This document shows positions 8,413-16,394 of a DNA stretch of 38,908 nt, piece by piece. Where the stretch lies: contig NZ_NTMH01000027.1 in assembly GCF_002307475.1 (NCBI RefSeq), forward strand, positions 1 through 38,908, in the 5' to 3' direction. Below the pieces are notes generated by a model, which had not been told where the DNA came from, searched no databases, and worked only from the letters and a program-made list of their open reading frames with translations. Origin of the DNA: Pantoea allii (lineage in GTDB: Bacteria > Pseudomonadota > Gammaproteobacteria > Enterobacterales > Enterobacteriaceae). The position numbers and the translations under genes were made by a program. How positions within the stretch are numbered: position 1 is the first letter of the stretch; the number at the start of each line of letters is the position of its first letter.

Positions 8413-8444
8413 GAAGGTCCGCTTCTCGCTCATAGCGGACCTTC
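8413..8444. terminator. Strong stem-loop (copy 2 of a repeated hairpin)
   Basis: GAAGGTCCGC (8413-8422) and GCGGACCTTC (8435-8444) make a perfect 10-bp stem with a 12-base loop. The inner 24 bases (8417-8440) match the hairpin at 3507-3530 with one difference. There is no T tract, so rho-independent termination is uncertain. The rest of the gap from 8372 to 8602 holds nothing I recognise. Confidence 0.55.
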
Positions 8445-8602
8445 AAGTACACTGGTCTGTTTCGTACCAGAAGCAGAAAAATGCTTTTCTGTAGGATTAA
8501 TAAATGACAGTCATTTGCCGGTTATATTCTTACTAATCTTCTGATAATTATCTTAAATGTGCTATGTCTTTGATTAAGCAATGAGCCCTACTGTTTGAGG
8601 CG

Positions 8603-9808
8603 TTATTCACAATCAGTCTCAATCACGCTTTTCTTACCCAGCACTGCAACAGCCATTCCTGAAGCGACTATCCCAATAAAAATCGTAATCATTAACAGTG
8701 ATAATGACAGCGATGTAACAGTCAGAAGGGCACTCGCAAATATCACACCCATGGCATTGGAGGTTCGCAGTAAGGCGAAGACCTCGGCTTTCAAATGCGG
8801 AGGAGACATTTCATCAAGTACAAGCGAAAAATGTGTTCCAAGTGGGGCAATGACAGAGCCAATACACATCACACCCACAATGGTTGTAATGACGGAGAAA
8901 TTAACAGTAACCATCAAAGTCCCTAGCATCATCAGGCACAGGTGTAAAAGTACTGTACCAGGTGCAGACATCCGGTTGCGGATACTGACCCAGACTCCTC
9001 CCATGACAGAGGCAAGGCACAAGGGAACGGTGAAAAAAATGGCATAAAATGGCTCATACCGAAAGTTCAGGGCTAACGCCACAGCACCTATCTCAACGGC
9101 GGCGACGGTTGACTCAGCTGCAGTAGAGCATATAAGCACCAAAGCAACCGGTCTTGTCAGTGCTCTTTGCCTGGTTTTAACCACGGCAGGTGAGCTCCGG
9201 ATATTAAGCCGGGGAATGAGAACAACGGGAAGTATACCCAGAGCGGTAATGACAAGCAGAGAAAACACCGGGGAGATGCTTCCCAGTCCTGATGCGGCCA
9301 CGGGAGCCAGAACAAAAACCATCTCATTCAGAGTCGCTGCCATACCCAGCCCACGTGGTAAACGGTTTGCGTTAACCACGTGGTTTAGTATCACCCTTAA
9401 ATATCCCTGAGCTGCACCATTTACCAGTCCGGCCAGGCTGGCAAGTATGACTAATACCGTAAAAGGCAATTTATACCATGATGCCAGTACTATGCAGAGT
9501 AAAGCCACAGAACGAGTCAGCGTCAGTAGCTGGAAGTAAGTGACCGAGTTAAAGCGGTTCCCCAGGCGTGTGAACGGGATCACGCCAATAACCTGAGCAA
9601 TCGTCATGGCAAGGATCATCGCTGCCCCGCCTCTGCTGTCGCCTGTGATACTGAGTGCAAGCAATGAGAATGCAATGGGGCCTGCAGCCTGTGGAAAACT
9701 CAGGAAAGCTGATGAAAGAAGCCATCTGATGAACGACCTGGACTTTTCCCATTCAGGAGTAGCAGATGATTTATGAAGTTCACGGGAAGGCTTTTTGCTG
9801 ATATTCAT
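8603..9808 (-). CDS. MFS family transporter
   Basis: About 400 residues with roughly twelve hydrophobic segments, arranged as two sets of six around a basic loop (IPRLNIRSSPAVVKTRQRAL). The first half has LAMTIAQVIGVIPFTRLGNR, corresponding to the loop 2-3 signature region. Substrate is not evident. The closest general type by eye is the sugar/drug efflux MFS group. The ATG at 9808 (MNISKKP) puts a short cytoplasmic tail before the first membrane segment. An ATG at 9895 would add 29 basic residues but has no ribosome site. No partner gene adjoins it. The 366-base gap to the sorC-type gene holds its promoter region and nothing else recognised. Confidence 0.8.
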   Translation of the reverse strand: MNISKKPSRELHKSSATPEWEKSRSFIRWLLSSAFLSFPQAAGPIAFSLLALSITGDSRGGAAMILAMTIAQVIGVIPFTRLGNRFNSVTYFQLLTLTRSVALLCIVLASWYKLPFTVLVILASLAGLVNGAAQGYLRVILNHVVNANRLPRGLGMAATLNEMVFVLAPVAASGLGSISPVFSLLVITALGILPVVLIPRLNIRSSPAVVKTRQRALTRPVALVLICSTAAESTVAAVEIGAVALALNFRYEPFYAIFFTVPLCLASVMGGVWVSIRNRMSAPGTVLLHLCLMMLGTLMVTVNFSVITTIVGVMCIGSVIAPLGTHFSLVLDEMSPPHLKAEVFALLRTSNAMGVIFASALLTVTSLSLSLLMITIFIGIVASGMAVAVLGKKSVIETDCE

Positions 9809-10261
9809 TAATCGTTTTACCGAAATTAGCGCCTGTGATTTCTGTAACCTGGCGGTGACAGAACGGGCTATGGGCCGTATCTGATTGCCGGACATACACT
9901 GTGCAAAACACTTCTAACCTTAATCTGTGAAACATGTAAAAAAACAGCTTGGTTAAGAAGTTACATTCATACTGCCCGTGCGGTACTGCTTTACTCCAGA
10001 AAGGTCATTTCGGGCAACCTGTTTTCAAACCTTTATCATGGATACCGGCTCTAACGTGTACCTGTGGCAGCCGTACGCGCAGGTAAAATACCAGCCAGCT
10101 TTACCAACCAGATACAGTATACGTGTTGCCCATCACACAGCAGTAAGATAAGCATTCCAGTAAATACCAAACGAGCATAAAAAAGTGTACTCTTTTGATT
10201 AAACTCAGGGGCAACAGGTTAACCTTTGTGATATTTCCTTTCGATTAAAACGGAATTAGCC

Positions 10262-11230
10262 ATGCCTAAACGTATAAAAAATAGCCGCTGGTCAGGTTAT
10301 GACCCCCGCTATATCTATTCTCTGGTCGTTCGCCGTTATTTTGTTGAGATGAAGACCAAAACAGAAATTGCCGAAGAGCTTGAGATCTCACGATTCAAGG
10401 CCGCGCGCCTGATCGATGAGGCGATCGAACAGGAATACGTTAAGTTCCTTTTTCCCAAACAGCAGATGCTTGATGAAGAAGTGGCCCATAATATCTGCGA
10501 GAAATACGGCCTGCAAAAAGCCGTCGTGCTTTCTGTATCAGAATCCTGGAACAGCCAGGAAGAACTAAATGAGAAGCTGGGTGGTATCACAGCCAGCTAT
10601 CTGGGCAATTACCTGACCGGGGGTATGAAGGTGGGTATTGCCTGGGGGCGAGTTCTGTCCAGTACCGTGAGTCAGCTGACCAGCCTCCCTGCTTTAGATA
10701 TTGTACAGCTTTCAGGCGTACATCCGGGTATTGAATTCAGTCAGGGTCCGATAGACCTGATACACCGGCTGGCAGCTATCTCTCAGGGAAAGGCACATCC
10801 TATGTATGTCCCCATGTGGGTTGATGATGAAAGTCTGGCAGAAAAGCTGGCCAGCGATCCTGCAGTGGTTGACACCCAGCAGTATTATTCATGCCTGGAC
10901 GTCGTTATTACTGGTATTGGCGCGTGGAAAACCGGCTCGTCCAGCCTGTGCGACATTTTTCCCGAAGAATGGCAGACACCACTTTTCCGTGACGACATTG
11001 CAGCTGATGTTTGCATCACACTCGTCAACAGCAAAGGGGAGATCCTTGACAGCCCGATAAGCCGGCTGGGATTCGGTATTTCCACAGAGCAACTGCGAAG
11101 CGTGAAAACAGTGATTGGCGTGGCGGGAGGAGAACAGAAGTATGAAGGTATCGTAGCCTCTCTTAAATCAGGCCTTCTTGATGTGCTGATCACCGACTTT
11201 GATACAGCTGTAAAGCTGGTCAACTCCTGA
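10262..11230 (+). CDS. SorC family sugar-binding transcriptional regulator
   Basis: The 322-residue protein has an N-terminal helix-turn-helix (KTKTEIAEELEISRFKAARL) followed by the large sugar-phosphate-binding domain of SorC/DeoR-like regulators. That domain shows VGIAWGRVLSSTVSQL, DVVITGIGAWKTGSS and DAADVCIT-type text near residue 245. These proteins bind phosphorylated sugar intermediates and control neighbouring catabolic operons. It stands directly upstream of a PTS and sugar-catabolism operon, and matching palindromes precede that operon and the kinase-ABC operon. It probably controls both. A GC-rich hairpin with T tract closes the gene. Confidence 0.92.
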   Translation: MPKRIKNSRWSGYDPRYIYSLVVRRYFVEMKTKTEIAEELEISRFKAARLIDEAIEQEYVKFLFPKQQMLDEEVAHNICEKYGLQKAVVLSVSESWNSQEELNEKLGGITASYLGNYLTGGMKVGIAWGRVLSSTVSQLTSLPALDIVQLSGVHPGIEFSQGPIDLIHRLAAISQGKAHPMYVPMWVDDESLAEKLASDPAVVDTQQYYSCLDVVITGIGAWKTGSSSLCDIFPEEWQTPLFRDDIAADVCITLVNSKGEILDSPISRLGFGISTEQLRSVKTVIGVAGGEQKYEGIVASLKSGLLDVLITDFDTAVKLVNS

Positions 11231-11264
11231 TAAGTCAGGAAAAAACCGGTCTCTCTTTCAATAC

Positions 11265-11290
11265 GGGGCGCTGCAGGCGCCCCTCTTTTT
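11265..11290 (+). terminator. Rho-independent terminator after the sorC-type gene
   Basis: GGGGCGC (11265-11271) and GCGCCCC (11277-11283) pair around the loop tgcag and are followed by TCTTTTT. The stem starts 34 bases after the stop codon. Confidence 0.85.
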
Positions 11291-11519
11291 GAAATTTCAC
11301 GACACAGCGACAGTGGCTCAACTTCGCGAAAAGCCCATACAGTCAGCTTTCCGCGCATTACGCCTGCAGTTGTCAGGACGTCCGCTCAATTATCCCTCTA
11401 TGATTCCAAGCGCTTCCGCAAAGATACCTTACGAAACAGCAGATCAGCCGTAACAGTTATATTCCTTTTTAATTCAGTTATTTGAGATAAATAGATGGTC
11501 ATATAGCATTCAGCCATAA

Positions 11520-11531
11520 GCTCATGTGAGC
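11520..11531. promoter_or_regulatory. Candidate SorC-type operator, distal site of the PTS operon
   Basis: GCTCA-TG-TGAGC is a perfect palindrome 150 bases upstream of the IIA start. It shares the core of the proximal site at 11644-11657. An upstream site of this kind could allow looping with the proximal one. A half-site (TGCTCATATG) lies between them at 11622. Confidence 0.55.
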
Positions 11532-11643
11532 ATTTTATATTTAGCTCAATTGTTTATTACTGTGATCGACCTATAACTTTTGCTCTCTATTTGTTACCGC
11601 AAAACACCGGCATGCTATAAATGCTCATATGTATATATTTTAA

Positions 11644-11657
11644 TGCTCACTTGAGCA
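11644..11657. promoter_or_regulatory. Candidate SorC-type operator, proximal site of the PTS operon
   Basis: TGCTCA-CT-TGAGCA is a perfect 14-bp palindrome that ends 23 bases before the IIA start codon. The same pattern with one mismatch stands upstream of the kinase-ABC operon (21508-21521). The AT-rich region just before it could hold the promoter. Confidence 0.65.
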
Positions 11658-11680
11658 CTAATGAGTTGCCGGGAGAAGTT

Positions 11681-12130
11681 ATGAATTCAGTACTTATCAG
11701 CGTCACCGATGGCGCCGACTTCAAAAGCTATGACGAGGTGCTGCAGCATATTCATGAACGGCAGAATGCTGCGGGGATAGTGAAGGGTACTTATCTGGAG
11801 GCACTACGCGAGCGTGAAGCCATGTACCCGACGGGTATTTTGCTTGATGGCTATTCTGTGGCGATCCCGCACTGTGACAGCACGCATGCCAACACACCTT
11901 CCGTTTACATTATTCGTCTGCCTGAGCCCGTTGAGGTCGGTCAGGCTGATGGCGATGATAAATTACCGGTACGACTTGTCATCAATTTAGTGGTAACCAA
12001 CCCGTCTAATCAGTTGCAGCTGTTGAAATCCCTGTTCAGCAAGCTGCAGGACAAAGGTTTCTATCAGAATCTCCTGGAACTGCCGTCTGAAAAAGCTGAA
12101 GCATTATTTATTTCAGAAATCATGCAATAA
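11681..12130 (+). CDS. PTS sugar transporter subunit IIA (galactitol/fructose-type EIIA)
   Basis: The 149-residue cytoplasmic protein takes phosphate from HPr on a histidine. The motif is DGYSVAIPHCDSTHANTPSV, with His64 of the A-x-PH pattern as the phosphorylation site. I choose the ATG at 11681, preceded by GGGAGAAG. An ATG 60 bases upstream would overlap the operator and lacks a ribosome site. The IIB gene follows 18 bases downstream and then IIC, a classical three-gene split PTS. Imported substrate should be a polyol or ketose entering as its phosphate. Confidence 0.9.
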   Translation: MNSVLISVTDGADFKSYDEVLQHIHERQNAAGIVKGTYLEALREREAMYPTGILLDGYSVAIPHCDSTHANTPSVYIIRLPEPVEVGQADGDDKLPVRLVINLVVTNPSNQLQLLKSLFSKLQDKGFYQNLLELPSEKAEALFISEIMQ

Positions 12131-12148
12131 CCTTACCGGAGCAAAATT

Positions 12149-12442
12149 ATGATTACTATTCTTGTCGCCTGCGGAAGCGGAGTCGCCACCTCAACACTTG
12201 CTGCTGATGAGGTTAAATCTGTTTGTGCTGAATACGGAATCTCTCAGTACAAAATAAATAAATGCAGCATGTCAGAACTGCCTTCAGAATTGCAGCATGC
12301 CGACGTTGTTTTAACAACGAATAATTATAAAGGTGATATGGGCAAGCCTCACATGAGTGTCGCGGGTTTTATCACCGGCATTAATGAAGGCGTGTTGCGA
12401 AAAAAACTTGGTGAATTACTAACTGATCTGACCCGGAAATAA
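12149..12442 (+). CDS. PTS sugar transporter subunit IIB (galactitol-type)
   Basis: The 97-residue protein begins MITILVACGSGVATSTLAAD. Cys8 of the CGSGVATS loop is the phospho-cysteine that receives phosphate from IIA and passes it to the sugar during uptake. The short length and loop sequence match GatB-type IIB proteins. A CCGGAG site precedes the ATG. It lies between IIA and IIC in one operon. Confidence 0.93.
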   Translation: MITILVACGSGVATSTLAADEVKSVCAEYGISQYKINKCSMSELPSELQHADVVLTTNNYKGDMGKPHMSVAGFITGINEGVLRKKLGELLTDLTRK

Positions 12443-12465
12443 TAACAGATTAAGAGGGTGTCAGG

Positions 12466-13719
12466 ATGGAAATGTTAAAAAGCATAATGCTGACGATAAC
12501 AGGTATGGGTGCTACCGCTATCCTGCCACTTGTCATCTTTATTTTAGGCCTGGTTTTCCGCATGAAAGTCGGAGCGGCCATCAAATCAGGCATTACCGTC
12601 GGTATCGGCTTTATCGGACTGGGTCTGGTTGTTAACCTGCTGAGCACCTCCCTGCAGCCTGCCATCGCCTATTATTCGAAAATTGGCAGCGGGTTTACCG
12701 TTGCTGATATTGGATGGCCCGCAGTAGGCGCAGCGGCATGGGTTGCACCATTTGCGGCTCTGGTTGTGCCTGTCGGCATCATTCTTAACCTGCTCCTTGT
12801 TCGCCTGAAGTTAACCAGAACGCTGAACGTGGATATCTGGAATTATATGCATTTCCTCGTTCCTGGTGCGCTGGCTTACTTCGTGTTTGACAGTTTCTTT
12901 ATCGGTTTTGGCGTAGCCGTGGCTCTGAGCGTCATCGCGCTGTTTATCGGTGATTTAATAGCTCCCCGCTGGCAGAAATACTACGGTCTGGAAGGAACGA
13001 CCTGCACCACCATGATCCACATTGGCTGGACATTACCTTTTGCGCTGCTGGTCAATAAAATTATCGACGTCATTCCTGGCCTGAACAGACTCGACCTCGA
13101 CCTAGAAAGCGTGCAGAAACGACTGGGAGTATTTGGTGAGCCCGCCATTATTGGCGTCATGGTCGGGTGCCTGCTCGGGATCCTGACCCGTCAGCCCGTG
13201 ACAACTATTGTGCCCATGGCAATGGGTGTTGCCGCAGTCATGGTACTGCTGCCCAAAGTTGTGGGCGTGCTGATGGAAGGTCTGTCTCCGATTGGCAAAA
13301 GCGCCAAAGAAATTATGCAGAAGCAAATGGGCAAGGACGCAGAGTTGAACATTGGTATGGACTGTGCGCTGGCGCTGGGCGATCCGGCCACCGTTACCGT
13401 TACCGTTATCACCATTCCGCTGACCATGCTCTGCGCACTGGTATTTCCGGGCATCATGATTTTTCCCATCGGTGTGCTGATGTCGATCATCTATATGACA
13501 ACTATGACCGTGATGGCCAGTAACGGAAACGTCATCCGCGCCGTTATCTCCACCTTACTGTTCAGCATTGTTGTTATGTATTTAGGCGGCTATGTGGCGC
13601 CAGGCGCAACGCAGTTCCTGCACGGTGCCGGCGTGGGTTTACAGGGGCAGGGCACTGACTTTGTACTGACCGGCCCGTGGGAAGTACTGACGTACTGGCT
13701 GAGCACGGTATTCCACTGA
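12466..13719 (+). CDS. PTS sugar transporter subunit IIC (galactitol-type, GatC-like)
   Basis: The 417-residue membrane protein has about ten or more hydrophobic segments. GatC-family features include VGIGFIGLGLVVNLL near the start and the conserved AAAWVAPFAALVVPVGIILN, FLVPGALAYFVF and FGEPAIIGVMVGCLLGIL segments. It forms the substrate channel and works with IIA and IIB encoded just upstream. The galactitol family also carries arabitol and other alditols, so substrate is open. The metabolic genes that follow (hexulose-phosphate isomerase, epimerase, SDR) point to a less common hexitol or hexose rather than galactitol itself. Confidence 0.92.
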   Translation: MEMLKSIMLTITGMGATAILPLVIFILGLVFRMKVGAAIKSGITVGIGFIGLGLVVNLLSTSLQPAIAYYSKIGSGFTVADIGWPAVGAAAWVAPFAALVVPVGIILNLLLVRLKLTRTLNVDIWNYMHFLVPGALAYFVFDSFFIGFGVAVALSVIALFIGDLIAPRWQKYYGLEGTTCTTMIHIGWTLPFALLVNKIIDVIPGLNRLDLDLESVQKRLGVFGEPAIIGVMVGCLLGILTRQPVTTIVPMAMGVAAVMVLLPKVVGVLMEGLSPIGKSAKEIMQKQMGKDAELNIGMDCALALGDPATVTVTVITIPLTMLCALVFPGIMIFPIGVLMSIIYMTTMTVMASNGNVIRAVISTLLFSIVVMYLGGYVAPGATQFLHGAGVGLQGQGTDFVLTGPWEVLTYWLSTVFH

Positions 13720-13743
13720 TTTGAACAATGAGGTTTACTTACC

Positions 13744-14388
13744 ATGGCACAGATTTTACCGTCAATTTTCGGGGCAAATATCCTGCGACTGCAGGATGAG
13801 ATCCGGTTTCTGGAAAATGAAAATACCGACATACTGCACGTTGATTTAATGGACGGTTCTTATGTCAGTAATATCGCATTTGGTCCGAACCAGATATCCG
13901 CAATGAAAAAGGTCAGCAAAATGAAATTTGATGTACATATGATGCTGGCAGATCCGCAAAGACATATTGATGACGTTATCAGTACCGGTGCAGAAATGAT
14001 TTCCGTACATTATGAATCAACTCCGCACGTGCATTTTATTTTACAGAAGATCCGCCAGGCCGGACGTAAAGCCGGGGTGGTAATTAATCCGGGTACGCCT
14101 GAAAACGTACTGACCTATCTGCTGGACGATATCGATTACATTCTCATCATGACCATTAATCCGGGACAGCCAGGCCAGGTCTTTATTGAAAAAAGCCTGG
14201 AGAAAATCAGGAATACACGGGAAATGATCGCCGACCGGAATATCCTGATTGAAGTCGATGGCGGCATTAACCTTGCAATAGCAAAAAAAGTCCGGGAAGC
14301 CGGTGCGGATTTAATTGTCGTCGGCGGCGCGCTGTTTAATGCGAACCCGGAATCGAGCTACCGGGAATTAAAAGCTGCCATGAACTGA
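13744..14388 (+). CDS. Ribulose-phosphate/allulose-6-phosphate 3-epimerase family protein
   Basis: A TIM-barrel epimerase of 214 residues with the family motifs in order: LPSIFGANILRL, DILHVDLMDGSYVSNIAFGP, VHMMLADP, GVVINPGTPE, ILIMTINPGQPGQ, ILIEVDGGIN and ADLIVVGGALF. The metal-binding His and Asp residues (in HVDLMDG, VHMM and EVDGG) are present. Within this family the choice between ribulose 5-phosphate and D-allulose 6-phosphate (AlsE type) cannot be made by eye. The neighbours handle a hexose phosphate, so I favour AlsE-like activity, giving fructose 6-phosphate. It starts 24 bases after IIC, in the same operon. Confidence 0.88.
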   Translation: MAQILPSIFGANILRLQDEIRFLENENTDILHVDLMDGSYVSNIAFGPNQISAMKKVSKMKFDVHMMLADPQRHIDDVISTGAEMISVHYESTPHVHFILQKIRQAGRKAGVVINPGTPENVLTYLLDDIDYILIMTINPGQPGQVFIEKSLEKIRNTREMIADRNILIEVDGGINLAIAKKVREAGADLIVVGGALFNANPESSYRELKAAMN

Positions 14389-14492
14389 TTTAAGCCTTTA
14401 TCAAAGAAAAGTTGATTGCATAAGCAGTCGTGATTCAGGTCATCCGGCTGGGAACGTCCTTCCTGGTCGTAAAAATTCAGGAGAAAATGCTG

Positions 14493-15245
14493 ATGGGTAA
14501 TTTTGCAGGAAAGGTTGTGTTTATCACCGGCGGTGCGCACGGTATCGGAAAAGGGATTGCAAAACAGTTCGCGGATCGTGGTGCCCATACCGTCATCGCT
14601 GATTACAATGAAGCCAACGGTATCAGAACCGCTGAAGAACTGACGTCCGCCGATGTAAAATCACTTTTCATCAGAACGGATGTATCTGACCCGAAGGCTC
14701 TGGTCGATGCGCGTAATAAGGTTTTTGCAGCGTATAGCCGCATCGACGTTCTGGTGCTGAATGCAGGTGTAGCCTTCGCTAACCGGGTCAGTGATATCTC
14801 TTTTGAGGAGTGGAATAAGACCCTCTCCATCAATCTGACCGGCTTGTTCAATACCGTTAAGGCTTTTTACGATGATTTTCTCACCAATCAGGGATCAATT
14901 GTATACATTTCTTCCGGTTCAGCGCTGTCAGGAACCGGCGGCGGCGTGAGCTATCCGGCGAGCAAAGCAGGCGGGGAGGGGCTTATCCGCGGCCTGGCAA
15001 AAGAGCTGGGACCGAGAGGCGTTAACGTTAACGCTATTGCACCCCGCCTGATTGATACCGGCGAAATGATGCGTGTTAACTATCCGACGCAGGCCGATCT
15101 GGATGCGGTGCTGGAAAAAATTCCGGTCCGCCGCCTGGGCACCATTGATGACGTGGCAAACCTGGCCATTTTTCTCGCTGATAAATCAAACTCCTACATC
15201 CAGGGACAGACCATCCTTATGGATGGCGGCCGTACCATTGCCTGA
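14493..15245 (+). CDS. SDR family oxidoreductase of the sugar operon
   Basis: A classical short-chain dehydrogenase, 250 residues from the ATG at 14493. The cofactor loop is TGGAHGIGKG, the structural motif is LNAGVAFA (the usual NAG), and the catalytic set is Ser in YISSGSALS plus Tyr and Lys in YPASKAGG. An Asp at the end of strand 2 (VIADYN) suggests NAD(H) preference. I choose 14493 (MGNFAG) because AGGAG lies 9 bases upstream. An ATG two codons earlier sits too close. Placed between an epimerase and a hexuloisomerase, it probably oxidises a phosphorylated hexitol. The substrate is inferred. Confidence 0.88.
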   Translation: MGNFAGKVVFITGGAHGIGKGIAKQFADRGAHTVIADYNEANGIRTAEELTSADVKSLFIRTDVSDPKALVDARNKVFAAYSRIDVLVLNAGVAFANRVSDISFEEWNKTLSINLTGLFNTVKAFYDDFLTNQGSIVYISSGSALSGTGGGVSYPASKAGGEGLIRGLAKELGPRGVNVNAIAPRLIDTGEMMRVNYPTQADLDAVLEKIPVRRLGTIDDVANLAIFLADKSNSYIQGQTILMDGGRTIA

Positions 15246-15258
15246 CCGGGAGCTGAAA

Positions 15259-15819
15259 ATGAGCGTACAGGAATACACACGAAGCATCCTCAGTGAATTA
15301 GAGCAAAATGCGCAGAAAATTGATGAGGATCAGGCGATGCAGCTGATTGCCCGGATCCGCAGTGCGGGACACATTTTTCTGCAGGGAGCCGGACGCAGCG
15401 GAGTTGCAATCAGGGGGTTTGCTAACCGGTTAATGCATCTGGGATTCTCCGTGAGCGTGGTGGGAGACATTTCGTCTCCACGTGCCCGTCCGGGTGACCT
15501 GTTGATTATTGGTTCCGGCAGTGGCGAAACCGGCAGCCTTAAAAGCCTCGCGCAAAAGGCTGCTGAAAGTGGCGTCGGTGTGGCGCTGGTGACCATGAAG
15601 AAAGACTCGTCAATTGCCAGACTGGCCGGCAGCATACTGGTTTTACCTGGTGCAGTGACAAAGGAAAACGATCACAATCCGGTACCGTTTTCCCAGCCGA
15701 TGGGCTCTGCATTTGAGCAGCTCTGTTTCATAACTTACGATGCCATTGTGCTTGAGCTGATGGCTCAGCTGGGAGAAACCAGCAAAACCATGGCTGCACG
15801 GCACGCTGACCTTGAATGA
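15259..15819 (+). CDS. hxlB: 6-phospho-3-hexuloisomerase (HxlB/PHI-like SIS protein)
   Basis: The 186-residue SIS-domain protein matches the hexuloisomerase subgroup in length and motifs: IFLQGAGRSGVAIRGFANRL, HLGFSVSVVGDISSPRARPG, LLIIGSGSGETGSL and a C-terminal PMGSAFEQLCFITYDAIV. These enzymes interconvert 3-hexulose 6-phosphate and fructose 6-phosphate. No hexulose-phosphate synthase (HxlA) is nearby, so this is not a formaldehyde-fixation module. The enzyme more likely drains a 3-keto-hexose phosphate made by the SDR upstream. The start is the ATG at 15259 with GGGAG before it. The gene ends the operon at a strong terminator. Confidence 0.88.
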   Translation: MSVQEYTRSILSELEQNAQKIDEDQAMQLIARIRSAGHIFLQGAGRSGVAIRGFANRLMHLGFSVSVVGDISSPRARPGDLLIIGSGSGETGSLKSLAQKAAESGVGVALVTMKKDSSIARLAGSILVLPGAVTKENDHNPVPFSQPMGSAFEQLCFITYDAIVLELMAQLGETSKTMAARHADLE

Positions 15820-15822
15820 CGT

Positions 15823-15852
15823 CACAGAGCGCTTCTCCGGAAGCGCTCTGTG
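15823..15852. terminator. Bidirectional terminator between the convergent hxlB and DUF3892 genes
   Basis: CACAGAGCGCTTC (15823-15835) and GAAGCGCTCTGTG (15840-15852) form a perfect 13-bp stem with a TCCG tetraloop. It lies 4 bases after the hxlB stop and 13 bases beyond the 3' end of the DUF3892 gene on the other strand. Confidence 0.85.
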
Positions 15853-15864
15853 CATGGCACACTT

Positions 15865-16149
15865 TTAAAAGACCGGCAGGTTGCCGAGATTATCGCGTAT
15901 CGTACTATTCGGATCAGTCGTAAGGTAAATATCCTCTATGACGTGAACATTCGCGCCATAAACCCACTGCCCGTTAACAAGCGTGATCGTCTTAAACGTC
16001 GCCTTACTGGCCTTTATCAGCTCGGCAACAAACTGTCGCGAGTTGATGGAGGCGTCTTTATTTCCCTTGCCAGCTTTGATGATTTTAACGTACTGAATGT
16101 GCTGCCCTGTACTGTCCCTGCGTATACCCGAGATATAAAAGTCTGCCAT
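15865..16149 (-). CDS. DUF3892 domain-containing protein
   Basis: From the ATG at 16149 (AAGGAG 6-7 bases upstream) the 94-residue protein begins MADFYISGIRRDSTGQHIQY. It ends TTDPNSTIRDNLGNLPVF, both characteristic of DUF3892. The middle contains VKIIKAGKGN and FKTITLVNGQWVYGANVHVI. Function is unknown. The family is small, soluble and widespread on mobile DNA. It sits alone between two convergent catabolic operons, isolated by hairpins on both sides. A longer frame to 16239 has no good start. Confidence 0.82.
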   Translation of the reverse strand: MADFYISGIRRDSTGQHIQYVKIIKAGKGNKDASINSRQFVAELIKASKATFKTITLVNGQWVYGANVHVIEDIYLTTDPNSTIRDNLGNLPVF

Positions 16150-16344
16150 GTGACTCTCCTTCGTGGCTACACCGCGTAACCGCGTTCCACAGCCTGATAT
16201 TTGTTCAGACGGGTGAATTTCAACCATCACACTTATCATTTACAGGGATATATATCGACAGCCTTCTGCTGCCGAAAACGACGTCTGCTCAGCGACCTAC
16301 TGCGGATCGCATATTCAGGGGTAGAACAGGTGGGGAAGCACAAC

Positions 16345-16373
16345 TGCCAGTCAGGCTGGCAGCCTGACTGGCA
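16345..16373. terminator. Stem-loop after the ABC transporter operon
   Basis: TGCCAGTCAGGCT (16345-16357) and AGCCTGACTGGCA (16361-16373) make a perfect 13-bp stem around GGC, 21 bases beyond the stop of the ATPase gene on the minus strand. The following bases are not T-rich, so it may act as a 3' stabiliser or a weak terminator. Confidence 0.6.
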
Positions 16374-16394
16374 TCAGGTGCCGGAGGGGATGAT

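Noticed and set aside
10101..10112. Extra TetR operator half (ttaccaaccaga) upstream of the sorC-type gene
   Set aside because: Only one half matches the consensus and it lies far from the thiol-stress island. Probably chance.
13744..15819. Formaldehyde-fixing ribulose monophosphate pathway
   Set aside because: An HxlB-like isomerase is present but no hexulose-phosphate synthase. The PTS and SDR context fits sugar or polyol catabolism better.
15850..16179. Plus-strand ORF of 109 codons
   Set aside because: It lies opposite the DUF3892 gene, which has family sequence and a good ribosome site.
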